Shown one piece after another: positions 34,200 to 43,042 of a stretch of DNA of 64,000 nt. Within the stretch, counting starts at the first letter, position 1. Each line of letters starts with the position of its first letter. Both the position numbers and the translations under genes were made by a program. This stretch comes from Puia sp963703355 (GTDB lineage: Bacteria; Bacteroidota; Bacteroidia; Chitinophagales; Chitinophagaceae). The stretch lies in contig OY969813.1 in NCBI GenBank assembly GCA_963703355.1, positions 372,001 through 436,000 on the forward strand. The letters are read 5' to 3'. The notes under the pieces are model-generated. The model saw nothing but the letters and a program-made list of their open reading frames with translations. It was not told the origin of the DNA and searched no databases.

Positions 34200-35722
34200 C
34201 TTGTAGGTGTAGTTGTAGTAGTAGTGGTAGTAAATTGCAACCAGTTCAGATTAAATCCAAATGGAAGTCCAGCGGGCACGATGGCAAGTAGTTGTATGGT
34301 TTGGCTGCCAGACGTTAGAGAGACGGTAGTTGTAACAGTGGTCCAGGTTTGCCAGGCACCGGTATTGGGTACCGCTACCGTGGTTAACAGGGTGCCGTCA
34401 GATTTTTTTAATTCTATTTGAGAACCTGCAAAAGTAGAAGCTACTCTGAACGCGACTGAATAATTACCTGTGCTGGCGACTGTAATATTGTAGTCCAACC
34501 AGTCTCCGTTATTGATGTAATCAACGTTTGATCCTCCCCCCACATCGGAAGTTGGCTGCGTCTTTATTCCGCTCATGGCGCTATAGTTTTCTGCTTCAAT
34601 TTTCCCCGGAATATTCACATAGCCACCGTTTGAATTTACTGTGATGTTGATATCATCAATGGCAGATGTTCCTTTATTGTTTACAACTGTTAATCTGAAA
34701 GTATAGAGTCCGGCGATCAGGTTACTGACAACTGGATTGACGATAGTTGAATCGCTAAAAGTATATTGTGACGGACCCGAAATTTTAGTCCATTTATAAC
34801 TGGCTATGGTTCCCCCTGGAGCCGTAGATCTATTTCCATTCAGTTGAACCGAATTGGCAGGCAGAACGATCGTGGTATCCGAACCGGCATTGGCGATAGG
34901 TGGAAGACTTGTTGTAGTACCCCGTTGATATTGAAGCATCCATTCATAAACATTCATACCGTTTTCTGTAAAAGCAGGATCGTAGGTTTTGGTCCATGCA
35001 TCATGACCGCTGGCTGTAAAAATAGTTTCCTTTACCGGAGCAGATGGATTGATAGCCAGGATCTGTGCTACATTATTGATCGTATAAGATACGGGCACCG
35101 TTGGATCCCCGTTATTTTGCGTAGCCCACACACCAATTCCATTATTCGCTATTATACCTGCAGTGGTTACGTCTATTGCATCTGCACCTGCGATTGGTAC
35201 GATGGCTGCAATCCGGTCAGAATAAGCAGCGCTATATCCTGCATAAGCCCATGTTGCACCGCCTCCCATGCTTAATCCGGTTATATAAATCCGGTTGGTA
35301 TTTACCCGATAATTTTTCAGGACATAATTCAGGATGTCATTTAAATCCGTAGGAACTGGCCAATTAATAAATTGGGGAGATATGACAATAAAACTCTGTG
35401 TACCAGATGCCGGCGTTGTAAATGAAACGGGAAACTTGCCCTGACTAATCAATTGGGGAAGTCCCGTGTCGATGACTTTTGATAAATCAGCATTGCCATT
35501 TCCCAACTCTCCAATTCCGTGACAAAATAAAATCAGTGGATAAGTTTGAGATCCGGATGAATAACCTGCCGGGAGATATTCATAGTATCCTTGTGAATTC
35601 GGTGTCATTGATATTTTCCTTGCAGTCTGGACCTGTGCTTTGAGTCCGTCAGAATATAACAAGGGGAAGGTTAATGCGAATAAAAATAGCGTCCTGCTCA
35701 GGCAAGAGTAAAATTTTTTCAT
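32930..35722 (-). CDS. Large T9SS-secreted esterase with PKD and two CBM6 modules
   Basis: A 930-residue protein. Signal peptide about 1-29. Residues about 30-270 are an alpha/beta hydrolase of the CE1/PHB-depolymerase-like type: LILFCHGIGE (oxyanion), YITGLSMGGG (Ser), NNGDPTVPV (Asp) and SGHDAW (His). A PKD module, a CBM6 module, an eight-threonine linker, a second CBM6, the shared beta-sandwich and a T9SS sorting domain follow. It probably removes acyl groups from polysaccharides. The ATG directly precedes a canonical signal peptide. Confidence 0.88.
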   Translation of the reverse strand: MKKFYSCLSRTLFLFALTFPLLYSDGLKAQVQTARKISMTPNSQGYYEYLPAGYSSGSQTYPLILFCHGIGELGNGNADLSKVIDTGLPQLISQGKFPVSFTTPASGTQSFIVISPQFINWPVPTDLNDILNYVLKNYRVNTNRIYITGLSMGGGATWAYAGYSAAYSDRIAAIVPIAGADAIDVTTAGIIANNGIGVWATQNNGDPTVPVSYTINNVAQILAINPSAPVKETIFTASGHDAWTKTYDPAFTENGMNVYEWMLQYQRGTTTSLPPIANAGSDTTIVLPANSVQLNGNRSTAPGGTIASYKWTKISGPSQYTFSDSTIVNPVVSNLIAGLYTFRLTVVNNKGTSAIDDINITVNSNGGYVNIPGKIEAENYSAMSGIKTQPTSDVGGGSNVDYINNGDWLDYNITVASTGNYSVAFRVASTFAGSQIELKKSDGTLLTTVAVPNTGAWQTWTTVTTTVSLTSGSQTIQLLAIVPAGLPFGFNLNWLQFTTTTTTTTPTSGYLPVPGKVEAEDYEAMSGVQTQNTNDAGAGLNVDYINNGDWMDYNLSVSSAGNYSVGFRVAAPAAGSQIQLKKSDGTVLTTINIPATGGWQTWTTVTANLTLASGNQTLRLQAVVPGTGFGFNVNWMQFATVGSSVAASVATSASPYINVNVYGGSNPYNNSEWNNWNIGSQQVSNVSSGMFNYADGTSSTISANLSSSVAVVDNGTGYSGTLAPEEVLRYTSYAAGNRTLTLTGLSGSKKYDLELYASREENAGNSTLFIINGITQTVSTFDNLTQKASFTSLSPDAQGKITISISQTSAYNYLNGFMLTEETNSITSSSSNILSAVITEESSLNSKESLQVYPNPVRDMFVLNLNNSYRGTVNIVIYDVNGSVKKEISAIKDQDSFLKNYNLGNNFASGSYFIKILMGSQSKTIKILKL

Positions 35723-35896
35723 AAGATTTCTCAGTTAGATTAAATAAACGGAATCAGCAGGCAAAAAATCGCTGTTTAGTGTTTAGGTGGGATGTGACAA
35801 AGCGACTAAAATCATGCCAACGAAGAAGTTATCCCCAACTATTTGGAAAACTATTTATAAAAATTAATTTTCATCAATTAATTGTAATTCGAGAGG

Positions 35897-37387
35897 TCAA
35901 TCAACTTTTGATATCTTCAACAAGTTTGTGGGAAGGTGTTCATCTACCGGAATACTTCCTGTGTTTATAATTACGTCTCCCTTTTTTATAAATCCTCTGT
36001 GTTTTAGTATTTCCGTGAGATCTGCAACTATCTGATCCATGCTTTCTTCTTCCGCATAATGGAAAGCCCGAACGCCCCAACTCAAACTAAGCTGGTTAAT
36101 CAGTGTTTTCTCTTTCGAAAAAATATAGAGAGGTGATTTTGGCCGGTAGCTGGATAACATAAATCCAGTGTAACCACTTTCAGTCATTCCGATCAATGCG
36201 TCGGCCTGGGTGTCTTTTGCCAGTTTGCAGGCATTATAACAAATAGCATCACTGAGAAAAGAAGGAGAATGGGGCTGGGGCTCCAATTCATCTTCGCGGT
36301 TATAGTGGTAATCAGTTTTCTCCACTTCCATTATAATCTTCCGCATGGTTTCAACCACCAAAGTGGGGTAATTACCCGTTGCTGTTTCAGCACTCAGCAT
36401 AACCGCATCGGCGCCCTCAAGAACTGCGTTCGCAACATCTGTAATTTCACTTCGGTTGGGCTTTGTGCGGTCGATCATGCTTTCCATCATCTGCGTAGCT
36501 ACAATCACTGGTTTGGCCCGGTGAATGGATTTCCGGATGATTTGTTTTTGTATCAAAGGTACCTGTTCCACTGGAAGTTCAACTCCCAGATCACCGCGGG
36601 CCACCATGATACCGTCAGACTCCAGAATAATTTCACGCAAATTGGTTAATGCCTCAGGCATTTCAATTTTGGCGATTATTTTCGTTTTACTTTTCTTCTG
36701 ATTAAGCTTGTCGCGCAGTCCGACAATGTCATTTACTTTCCTGACGAATGAAAGTGCAACCCAGTCTAACTTCTGCTCAATGATATATGCGAGATCAATT
36801 TCGTCTTTTTCGGTTATAGCAGGTAGTGAAATTTTTGTATCTGGAAGATTAACGCCTTTTTTCGACGAGAGCAGTCCGCCCAGTTTAACCTGAACTTTTA
36901 CATCGTGGTTCTTTTCAATGCTGATTACCTTTACCTCAAGTTTACCATCATCAATCATAATGATATTCCCGATTTTGACATCTTCGTGCAGGTTTGGATA
37001 GGAAACATATATTCTCTCCTTGGTTCCTACCAGTTTGGTATTTGTGAACGTCAGAATTTCCCCTTCTTCTACGAGCATACTTCCTCCTTCAATTTCTCCA
37101 ACCCGCAATTTCGGACCCTGCAAATCACCAAGGATGGCAATATTGAAAGGTTCCGTGGAATTTATCTTGCGGATATGTTCTATGATTTTTGTCTTGTCTT
37201 CATGACTTCCGTGAGAAAAATTCAGTCGGAAAACATTAACACCAGCCTTTACAAGTGACAATAATTTATCGTATGTATCGCAGGCTGGCCCTACGGTGGC
37301 TACAATTTTGGTGCGATGAAAGGTATGCTCTAATCCGGCCTTTTTATCCATCTGACCGTACAAGTATTTTTCAATATTTCTAGGCAT
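35897..37387 (-). CDS. pyk: Pyruvate kinase
   Basis: A 496-residue glycolytic enzyme (PEP + ADP to pyruvate + ATP). Motifs: RTKIVATVGPAC near residue 26, VFRLNFSHG, KIEMPEALTN (the KIE lysine), MVARGDLGVELP and the C-terminal ATQMMESM segment. The start MPRNIEKYLYGQ is about 12 residues longer than usual; M13 is an alternative. It lies 25 bases downstream of pfkA in the same direction, so the two glycolytic kinases form a unit. Confidence 0.96.
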   Translation of the reverse strand: MPRNIEKYLYGQMDKKAGLEHTFHRTKIVATVGPACDTYDKLLSLVKAGVNVFRLNFSHGSHEDKTKIIEHIRKINSTEPFNIAILGDLQGPKLRVGEIEGGSMLVEEGEILTFTNTKLVGTKERIYVSYPNLHEDVKIGNIIMIDDGKLEVKVISIEKNHDVKVQVKLGGLLSSKKGVNLPDTKISLPAITEKDEIDLAYIIEQKLDWVALSFVRKVNDIVGLRDKLNQKKSKTKIIAKIEMPEALTNLREIILESDGIMVARGDLGVELPVEQVPLIQKQIIRKSIHRAKPVIVATQMMESMIDRTKPNRSEITDVANAVLEGADAVMLSAETATGNYPTLVVETMRKIIMEVEKTDYHYNREDELEPQPHSPSFLSDAICYNACKLAKDTQADALIGMTESGYTGFMLSSYRPKSPLYIFSKEKTLINQLSLSWGVRAFHYAEEESMDQIVADLTEILKHRGFIKKGDVIINTGSIPVDEHLPTNLLKISKVD

Positions 37388-37412
37388 GCGATCGTATTAT
37401 TTTTAGTTAATA

Positions 37413-38396
37413 TCAGGAAGCTAATATCTTAATTATTTTCAGCCAGTCTTCGCCAATCTTTTGTTTTGCTTTAACTGCTTTTTCAAGAGGTGTAAAGTGA
37501 ATTTTATTGTTCACCACACCCACCATTACGTTGAATTTTCCTTCCAACAGGCATTCTACAGCTGAATAGCCCATTCTGCTCGCTATCACTCTGTCAATGC
37601 AACTTGGTGAGCCACCCCGTTGAATATGACCAAGTATACAAACTCTGGTATCTATGTTAGGCAGACGCTGTTTAACTACTTTGGCAACTTCTTCAGCGCC
37701 GCCATAATTATCCCCTTCGGCTACCACGACCAGGTTAACGAGTTTTTTTCTTTTTTCCTTTTCCTGAAGAGAACTTACCAATTCTTCGATATCGGTTTTA
37801 CGCTCCGGGATCATAATATTTTCTGCCCCGGTTGCAATGCCGCTATGCAGGGCAATATATCCCGCGTCTCTGCCCATAACTTCAATAACAAAAAGACGAT
37901 CGTGTGCATCGGCTGTATCGCGGATTTTGTCAATCGCCTCAACCGCGGTATTTACTGCTGTATCAAATCCTATAGTAAAATCAGTACCTGCAATATCTTT
38001 ATCGATGGTACCCGGAATTCCGATACAGGGAATTTCAAATTCAGAACTGAATTTATGTGCACCACGGAATGAACCGTCACCACCGATGATGATCAGTCCA
38101 TTAATTCCCAGTTTCCTCAAATTGGCATATGCTCTTGACCTTCCTTCGTATTCAAAGAATTCTTTGCAACGGGCAGTCTTTAATATTGTACCCCCACGCT
38201 GAATGATATTTGCTACACTACGTGAATGAAGTGGGACGATATCATTTTCAATAATGCCACTATATCCTCTCATGATTCCAAATACTTCCAATCCGTTATA
38301 GATCCCTGTGCGCACAACTGCGCGAACCGCTGCGTTCATTCCCGGTGAATCACCCCCGGAAGTGAGCACCCCGATTTTTGAAACTTTTTGTTGCAT
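37413..38396 (-). CDS. pfkA: ATP-dependent 6-phosphofructokinase
   Basis: A 327-residue enzyme that phosphorylates Fru-6-P. Motifs: GGDSPGMNAAVRAVVR near residue 14, GGDGSFRGA (Gly-rich ATP loop), PGTIDKD with catalytic Asp, and MGRDAGYIA, plus RGGSPSCIDR near the C-terminus. Length is typical of bacterial PfkA. It is upstream of pyk in the same operon. Confidence 0.97.
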   Translation of the reverse strand: MQQKVSKIGVLTSGGDSPGMNAAVRAVVRTGIYNGLEVFGIMRGYSGIIENDIVPLHSRSVANIIQRGGTILKTARCKEFFEYEGRSRAYANLRKLGINGLIIIGGDGSFRGAHKFSSEFEIPCIGIPGTIDKDIAGTDFTIGFDTAVNTAVEAIDKIRDTADAHDRLFVIEVMGRDAGYIALHSGIATGAENIMIPERKTDIEELVSSLQEKEKRKKLVNLVVVAEGDNYGGAEEVAKVVKQRLPNIDTRVCILGHIQRGGSPSCIDRVIASRMGYSAVECLLEGKFNVMVGVVNNKIHFTPLEKAVKAKQKIGEDWLKIIKILAS

Positions 38397-38542
38397 TAAT
38401 TAGAAAAAAATTGAATTTGTTGAATTAGGTTCAATCAAATGGCAGATTCGTTGAAATTCTTCAATCTTTCCGAACGAAGTCCCAAAAATAAGCATTTGAA
38501 TTGAATCCTGTGCACAGTGAGATGGTTAATTCGCGTAGATTC

Positions 38543-39445
38543 TTAAGTATGAATTTCTGCTATCATACATCTGGCGCTGCCACCGCCATTGCACTCGATA
38601 TTTTGAAGAGATGAGTGCACAATTTGGTTATATCCCGCTAAAATTTCTTTTTGTTCCGGGTAAAGTGAATTCCAGGCAGAACTGGACATTACCAGAATCT
38701 TTTTATGATTTTCACTCTCCAGTTGTAACATATTACCTGCAAACTGGTTCATCTGGGTTTTACTGATATGTATAATTTCTTTACTGCTATCTAAAATGGA
38801 TTGAGTAATATATTTTTTTTCCTCTGGATCTTTTATGGAGTCGATACAAATAACCACATAACGGTCAGCAACACACATCATAACATTTGTGTGATAGATG
38901 GGCTGATCTGAATCATCGGTAGCGTGAAAAACAACCGGTTTATAATTCAATTTTTTGCAAAATTCATTCAGTACGAGCAAATCTGTTCTTGGCGAAAGAC
39001 AGGCATAGGCGAGTCTTTTTTCCCGGTCCAGTACCATACTTCCTGTGCCCTCTAAAAAGAGATTCTGAGATTCATAACCGGTAAGATCAACCAGTTGCTT
39101 ATAATGAAATTTCTTTCTTACAATGTCTAATACCGTTTCTTTTCTTTCTCTTCTTCTGTTTGGAGCAAACATCGGATAGAGGCAGTACAGGCCAGACTCA
39201 TGAAACGAAATCCAATTGTTTGGGAAAATGGCGTCCGGCGTATGCGGGGAAGGCGAGTCTTCGATAACCGTTACATCTATCCCCGCTTTTCGCAGTTTAT
39301 CCACTAACTCATCAAATTCGCTGACAGCTTTTTCTGTAACTTCCGACTGATCACTTTTAATCTGAAAACTATTGTTGACAGCAGTCTCCGGATTATATTT
39401 GAAGTGCAGCGGCCTGATCATTAAAACTTTCGACGTAGTTTGCAT
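38543..39445 (-). CDS. CtlX-like citrulline-hydrolysing amidinotransferase family protein
   Basis: A 300-residue guanidino-group modifying enzyme. Features: a start motif MIRPLHFKYNPETAVNN, catalytic His in PIYHTNVMM, and Cys in GGGSARCMIAEIH near the end, matching the citrulline utilization hydrolase CtlX group of the amidinotransferase superfamily. It would hydrolyse citrulline or a related ureido compound. It sits between pfkA and the arginine deiminase-like gene, all leftward. Confidence 0.78.
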   Translation of the reverse strand: MQTTSKVLMIRPLHFKYNPETAVNNSFQIKSDQSEVTEKAVSEFDELVDKLRKAGIDVTVIEDSPSPHTPDAIFPNNWISFHESGLYCLYPMFAPNRRRERKETVLDIVRKKFHYKQLVDLTGYESQNLFLEGTGSMVLDREKRLAYACLSPRTDLLVLNEFCKKLNYKPVVFHATDDSDQPIYHTNVMMCVADRYVVICIDSIKDPEEKKYITQSILDSSKEIIHISKTQMNQFAGNMLQLESENHKKILVMSSSAWNSLYPEQKEILAGYNQIVHSSLQNIECNGGGSARCMIAEIHT

Positions 39446-39473
39446 ATCGGGGACCTATTACTTTTAATGATTT

Positions 39474-39513
39474 CCCATACTCCCATACTCCCATACTCCC
39501 ATACTCCCATACT
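39474..39513 (-). repeat. Octamer repeat, five identical units, after the deiminase stop
   Basis: Five exact copies of CCCATACT on the + strand (AGTATGGG in the direction of the deiminase gene). The array starts two bases after that gene's TAG stop (39518-39516). Identical copy number and unit homogeneity suggest recent expansion. Confidence 0.97.
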
Positions 39514-39515
39514 TT

Positions 39516-40961
39516 CTAAAGCTCATCTCTCAACAAAGGCATACTCATGCAGTGAAATCCACCACGGGCGCGGGATAACTCAGCCGAAGGCATAAGAATT
39601 ATCGTATCTTTTATATGCTCCGTTTTTATCTTTCCTTCCTCCAGCTGTTTGATCAGTTCATGAGCGTGAATAATCTCGAAGCCATTCTCTTTGAAGGCTT
39701 CAATAGTTTTATCGTTTCTGTCGTAACCAAGTACAACACCCTCTTTCAGGGCCAGCAGATTACATGAGTCGGTCCATTGTTCCCTCGCATCAAAGGGAAA
39801 CTCATTGTTTCCGGAATAAATGAATTTTACTTTTCCACTACTTTGCAAATCTTCCTTACTGATTTCGGTTAGAAGGTCTTCGAGATTATCGAAATAAACA
39901 GGATTTTCAATATCTTTCTTTCTGAACTGAATGATTTTCAGTTTTTCATCCTTCTTTGTTTCTTCCAACACTCTTTGAACAGGATCTTCATCCTCGTGCT
40001 TCATGGATTTTTTTGAAAACACGCCCAGCATGACCCACGCGTCTCTTTTTATTTGCGTGAACACGGTATCTATATGCATGTAATCCCGTTTCTTCGGAAT
40101 CTTGATAACCGTAATTTTCTTAACGACGCCTTTCTCAAATAACAACTGTATGGTCTGATGGGCCGCTTCCATGGTCGTCCTTTCACTTACACCGATAAGC
40201 AGGTGATCTTTTGTAACTACCATAACATCTCCGCCTTCCAGAGTTACTTTTTTGTCGTCTCCCTCTTTAGGTAATAAGAAGTGATGAAACCCGTCGTTCA
40301 GTTCGAGAATCTTATCCTGGTAAGATTTAAAAAACGGATGATTGAAAAATATATATTTCGCGATCAGGGCTTCTCTGGTTCTGGCTTTTTTTGCAGGCTT
40401 ATTTAATAAAACATATTCATTGATAACGATGCCAATGTCGCGGGTGAAAATAAAATTCGGAATGGGTGCGAAAAGCATCCTGCCATTTTCGAGTGTTCCT
40501 GTAATAAAGGTCTTTGCAAGTGCAATGGGATGAAGTTCTAATAATTCTTTTTGTGTATCGTAAGAACAATTCTCGATTGCGCAAACGGAAGCAGCAAGTT
40601 TAAGGCGAATCTCCAGGTTTTCAAGTATTTCAGCCAAGAGCCATTGCAGCTCGATGACTTTATCTGATCGGAAAAAGTCCTTATGTTCAGGTTTGTAGAA
40701 GTTTCTCTTGTTTTTTTCGGCGTCGATGTTTTTAAGTTTTCCAAGGATCAACGCCGGATCCAGAAAATAGAGCAGAAGTTTTGTATAGAAATCATATTCT
40801 TTTTTTCTGATGGTGTCCAAATGAACAATATCTTCAAAAAGCCAGTCCTGTGCTTTGGACGGAACTACTTTTCCCAGACCGCTATCGGGACTGTGTACCA
40901 ACAATCTTCGCAGCCTTCCGACTTCAGAGCTCACTTTAATTAAATGATCCTGTTTACTCAT
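39516..40961 (-). CDS. Arginine deiminase family protein
   Basis: A 481-residue protein of the pentein superfamily. Arginine deiminase motifs: FTRDIGIV in the guanidinium site, EGGDVMVVTKDHLLIGVSERT, catalytic His in HIDTVFT, and Cys in RGGFHCMSMPL near the end. It converts arginine to citrulline and ammonia. It is about 70 residues longer than typical ArcA, mostly in the N-terminal half. The pairing with a CtlX-like gene suggests arginine to citrulline to ornithine or further. The promoter region faces the acyl-CoA dehydrogenase gene. Confidence 0.83.
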   Translation of the reverse strand: MSKQDHLIKVSSEVGRLRRLLVHSPDSGLGKVVPSKAQDWLFEDIVHLDTIRKKEYDFYTKLLLYFLDPALILGKLKNIDAEKNKRNFYKPEHKDFFRSDKVIELQWLLAEILENLEIRLKLAASVCAIENCSYDTQKELLELHPIALAKTFITGTLENGRMLFAPIPNFIFTRDIGIVINEYVLLNKPAKKARTREALIAKYIFFNHPFFKSYQDKILELNDGFHHFLLPKEGDDKKVTLEGGDVMVVTKDHLLIGVSERTTMEAAHQTIQLLFEKGVVKKITVIKIPKKRDYMHIDTVFTQIKRDAWVMLGVFSKKSMKHEDEDPVQRVLEETKKDEKLKIIQFRKKDIENPVYFDNLEDLLTEISKEDLQSSGKVKFIYSGNNEFPFDAREQWTDSCNLLALKEGVVLGYDRNDKTIEAFKENGFEIIHAHELIKQLEEGKIKTEHIKDTIILMPSAELSRARGGFHCMSMPLLRDEL

Positions 40962-41014
40962 AACTTCTTTTTTCGAAGTCCTAAAGGTAGCTAAACCCCT
41001 TTCGCGTTCAAAAC

Positions 41015-41028
41015 CTAACAGTTGTTAG
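41015..41028. promoter_or_regulatory. Small palindrome in the divergent deiminase/acyl-CoA dehydrogenase promoter region
   Basis: CTAACA and TGTTAG form 6-bp arms around GT, a dyad-symmetric site between the divergent genes. A related TAACA follows a few bases on. A possible operator for an unidentified regulator; with only 6-bp arms it could be chance. Confidence 0.35.
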
Positions 41029-41048
41029 TTATCTAACACGAATTCTGT

Positions 41049-41056
41049 TATTTTTG
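41049..41056 (+). promoter_or_regulatory. Candidate -7 box TATTTTTG for the acyl-CoA dehydrogenase gene
   Basis: TATTTTTG matches TAnnTTTG and lies 20 bases before the ATG, giving a plausible short leader. A TTG at 41022-41024 is a slightly too distant -33 candidate (24-base spacer). Confidence 0.4.
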
Positions 41057-41076
41057 TCTCAAGTACATTATACAAT

Positions 41077-42231
41077 ATGGATTTTTCTTTTACTGAAGAA
41101 CAACTGGCCATTCAGCAGGCTGCAAAAGATTTTGCCATTCAGGAATGTCTCCCGGGAGTAATAGAAAGAGATGAAAAACAAAAGATGCCGGAGCAACAGT
41201 TATTGAAATTAGGTGAACTTGGATTGTTGGGTATGATGGTTTCTCCCGAATATGGAGGCGCCGGTATGGATACTGTGAGCTATGTACTTGCTATGGAGGA
41301 AATTAGTAAAATAGATGCCAGTGTATCTGTGGCAATGAGCGTAAACAACTCGCTGGTGTGTTGGGGGCTTGAAACTTTTGGGTCCATATATCAAAAAGAT
41401 AAATGGCTGCGCCCGCTGGCAGCAGGCCAGAAAGATGGCAAGCTGTACATCGGTGCCTTCCTGTTGAGCGAACCGGAGGCCGGCAGTGACGCCACTTCAC
41501 AAAAAACCACTGCAGTTGATAAAGGTGACTATTACCTGTTGAACGGCGTTAAAAACTGGATCACCAATGGAAATTCAGCATCGGTTTATCTGGTAATTGC
41601 GCAGACACACAAAGAAAAAGGCAGTAAGGGAATTAATGCATTTGTTGTAGACAAAAATAGCAAAGGTATTCATGTGGGAACCAAGGAAAACAAACTGGGT
41701 ATTCGTGGCAGTGATACTCACAGCATTAGTTTTACTGATGTGAATGTTCCCAAAGAAAACAGAATAGGAGAAGAGGGGTTTGGATTTCATTTCGCCATGA
41801 AGACACTGGCCGGTGGAAGAATTGGTATTGCATCCCAGGCCCTAGGGCTTGCATCAGGAGCGTATGAGTTGTCACTCAAATACGTTAAAGAAAGGAAGGC
41901 TTTTGGAACTGAAATCAAAAACCATCAGATCATCCAATTTAAGCTTGCAGATATGGCCACACGCATCGAAGCTGCTCGGTTACTCTGCTTGAAAGCCGCC
42001 AGAGAAAAGGACCTGCATATGGACTATGCACAAAGTTCGTCGATGGCAAAAGTGTTTGCAAGCGAGACAGCCATGTGGTCGACGGTGGAGGCGGTGCAGA
42101 TTCATGGCGGTTACGGGTACGTGAAAGAATATCATGTAGAGAGGCTAATGCGGGATGCAAAAATCACGCAGATTTATGAAGGCACCAGCGAAGTACAACG
42201 CATCGTGATTTCCAGAAACATTCTCAAATAA
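41077..42231 (+). CDS. Short-chain acyl-CoA dehydrogenase
   Basis: A 384-residue FAD flavoprotein dehydrogenating acyl-CoA in beta-oxidation. Seen: N-terminal MDFSFTEEQLAIQQAA, the FAD-binding AFLLSEPEAGSDA and NWITNGNSA, and the catalytic glutamate in YEGTSEVQR near the C-terminus. Most similar in pattern to butyryl-CoA dehydrogenase. The yggS gene follows nine bases later in the same direction. Confidence 0.93.
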   Translation: MDFSFTEEQLAIQQAAKDFAIQECLPGVIERDEKQKMPEQQLLKLGELGLLGMMVSPEYGGAGMDTVSYVLAMEEISKIDASVSVAMSVNNSLVCWGLETFGSIYQKDKWLRPLAAGQKDGKLYIGAFLLSEPEAGSDATSQKTTAVDKGDYYLLNGVKNWITNGNSASVYLVIAQTHKEKGSKGINAFVVDKNSKGIHVGTKENKLGIRGSDTHSISFTDVNVPKENRIGEEGFGFHFAMKTLAGGRIGIASQALGLASGAYELSLKYVKERKAFGTEIKNHQIIQFKLADMATRIEAARLLCLKAAREKDLHMDYAQSSSMAKVFASETAMWSTVEAVQIHGGYGYVKEYHVERLMRDAKITQIYEGTSEVQRIVISRNILK

Positions 42232-42240
42232 ACACGCATC

Positions 42241-42924
42241 ATGGAAAATACTTCTTATGAGCATATACAGGATATTTTGCGCCCATCCGGAGTTCAACTT
42301 GTTGCAGTTTCCAAAACAAAATCAATTGAAGAAATACTGACACTTTATAAAATCGGTCAAAGAGATTTTGGAGAAAACTATGTACAGGAATTATTGGAAA
42401 AACAAATCGTTCTCCCAAAAGATATACGCTGGCATTTTATTGGTCATCTTCAGACAAACAAAGTAAAATATATCGCCCCGTTTGTTTACATGATTCAGTC
42501 GGTAGATAGCCTCAAATTGTTAAACGAAATTGATAAACACGCTGTTAAAAATCAGCGTGTGATACGGTGTTTGTTACAGGTTTTTATAGCGAGCGAAGAA
42601 ACGAAATTCGGACTCGACGAACCGGAACTCGAATCTCTCGTACAAACCGTTCATCAAAATATATCCGATGGAAGGTTCAGTCATGCACAAATTGCTGGTT
42701 GTATGGGCATGGCCTCCCTCACGGCAAATAATGAACAGATTTTATTGGAATTCAAAAGACTAAAGTTAATTTTTGAAAAATTAAAAACACTGATGCCCGG
42801 TGATCAGGTCAATACACTGAGCATGGGCATGAGCAGCGATTATTCAATAGCGATAGAAGCCGGTTCGACCATGGTAAGGATCGGTAGCCTGCTTTTTGGA
42901 AAAAGAGAACCAAAGAAAGTGTGA
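42241..42924 (+). CDS. YggS-family PLP homeostasis protein
   Basis: A 227-residue PLP-binding barrel of the YggS/PLPBP family. Lys26 in VAVSKTKSIEEI binds PLP; DFGENYVQEL and RWHFIGHLQTNK are family signatures, as is STMVRIGSLLFG at the end. It keeps free PLP levels balanced and has no known catalytic activity. It ends with a stop codon inside an octamer repeat, so the last Val-stop is repeat encoded. Cotranscription with the acyl-CoA dehydrogenase is likely. Confidence 0.92.
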   Translation: MENTSYEHIQDILRPSGVQLVAVSKTKSIEEILTLYKIGQRDFGENYVQELLEKQIVLPKDIRWHFIGHLQTNKVKYIAPFVYMIQSVDSLKLLNEIDKHAVKNQRVIRCLLQVFIASEETKFGLDEPELESLVQTVHQNISDGRFSHAQIAGCMGMASLTANNEQILLEFKRLKLIFEKLKTLMPGDQVNTLSMGMSSDYSIAIEAGSTMVRIGSLLFGKREPKKV

Positions 42925-42949
42925 GAGTGTGAGAGTGTGAGGGTGTGAG
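42918..42949 (+). repeat. Octamer repeat spanning the yggS stop codon
   Basis: Four units of AGTGTGAG type (third and fourth AGTGTGAG and GGTGTGAG). The TGA of yggS (42922-42924) lies inside the first unit. Same 8-bp consensus AGTRTGRG as at sufB, the deiminase and the nudix/thioesterase junction. Confidence 0.95.
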
Positions 42950-42983
42950 AGAGAATAAATGGGATGCGCATTTGATTAGAACT

Positions 42984-43008
42984 TAAAGCTTTGGGCTTTA
43001 GGCCTAAA
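42984..43008 (+). repeat. Degenerate heptamer repeat before glnS
   Basis: TAAAGCT followed by GGGCTTTAGGCC, a sense-antisense pair without a core, 35 bases before glnS. It is the smallest member of the heptamer family seen here. Confidence 0.6.
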
Positions 43009-43042
43009 ATCATTTAAATTCGCCCTCTGACAAACACAACAT

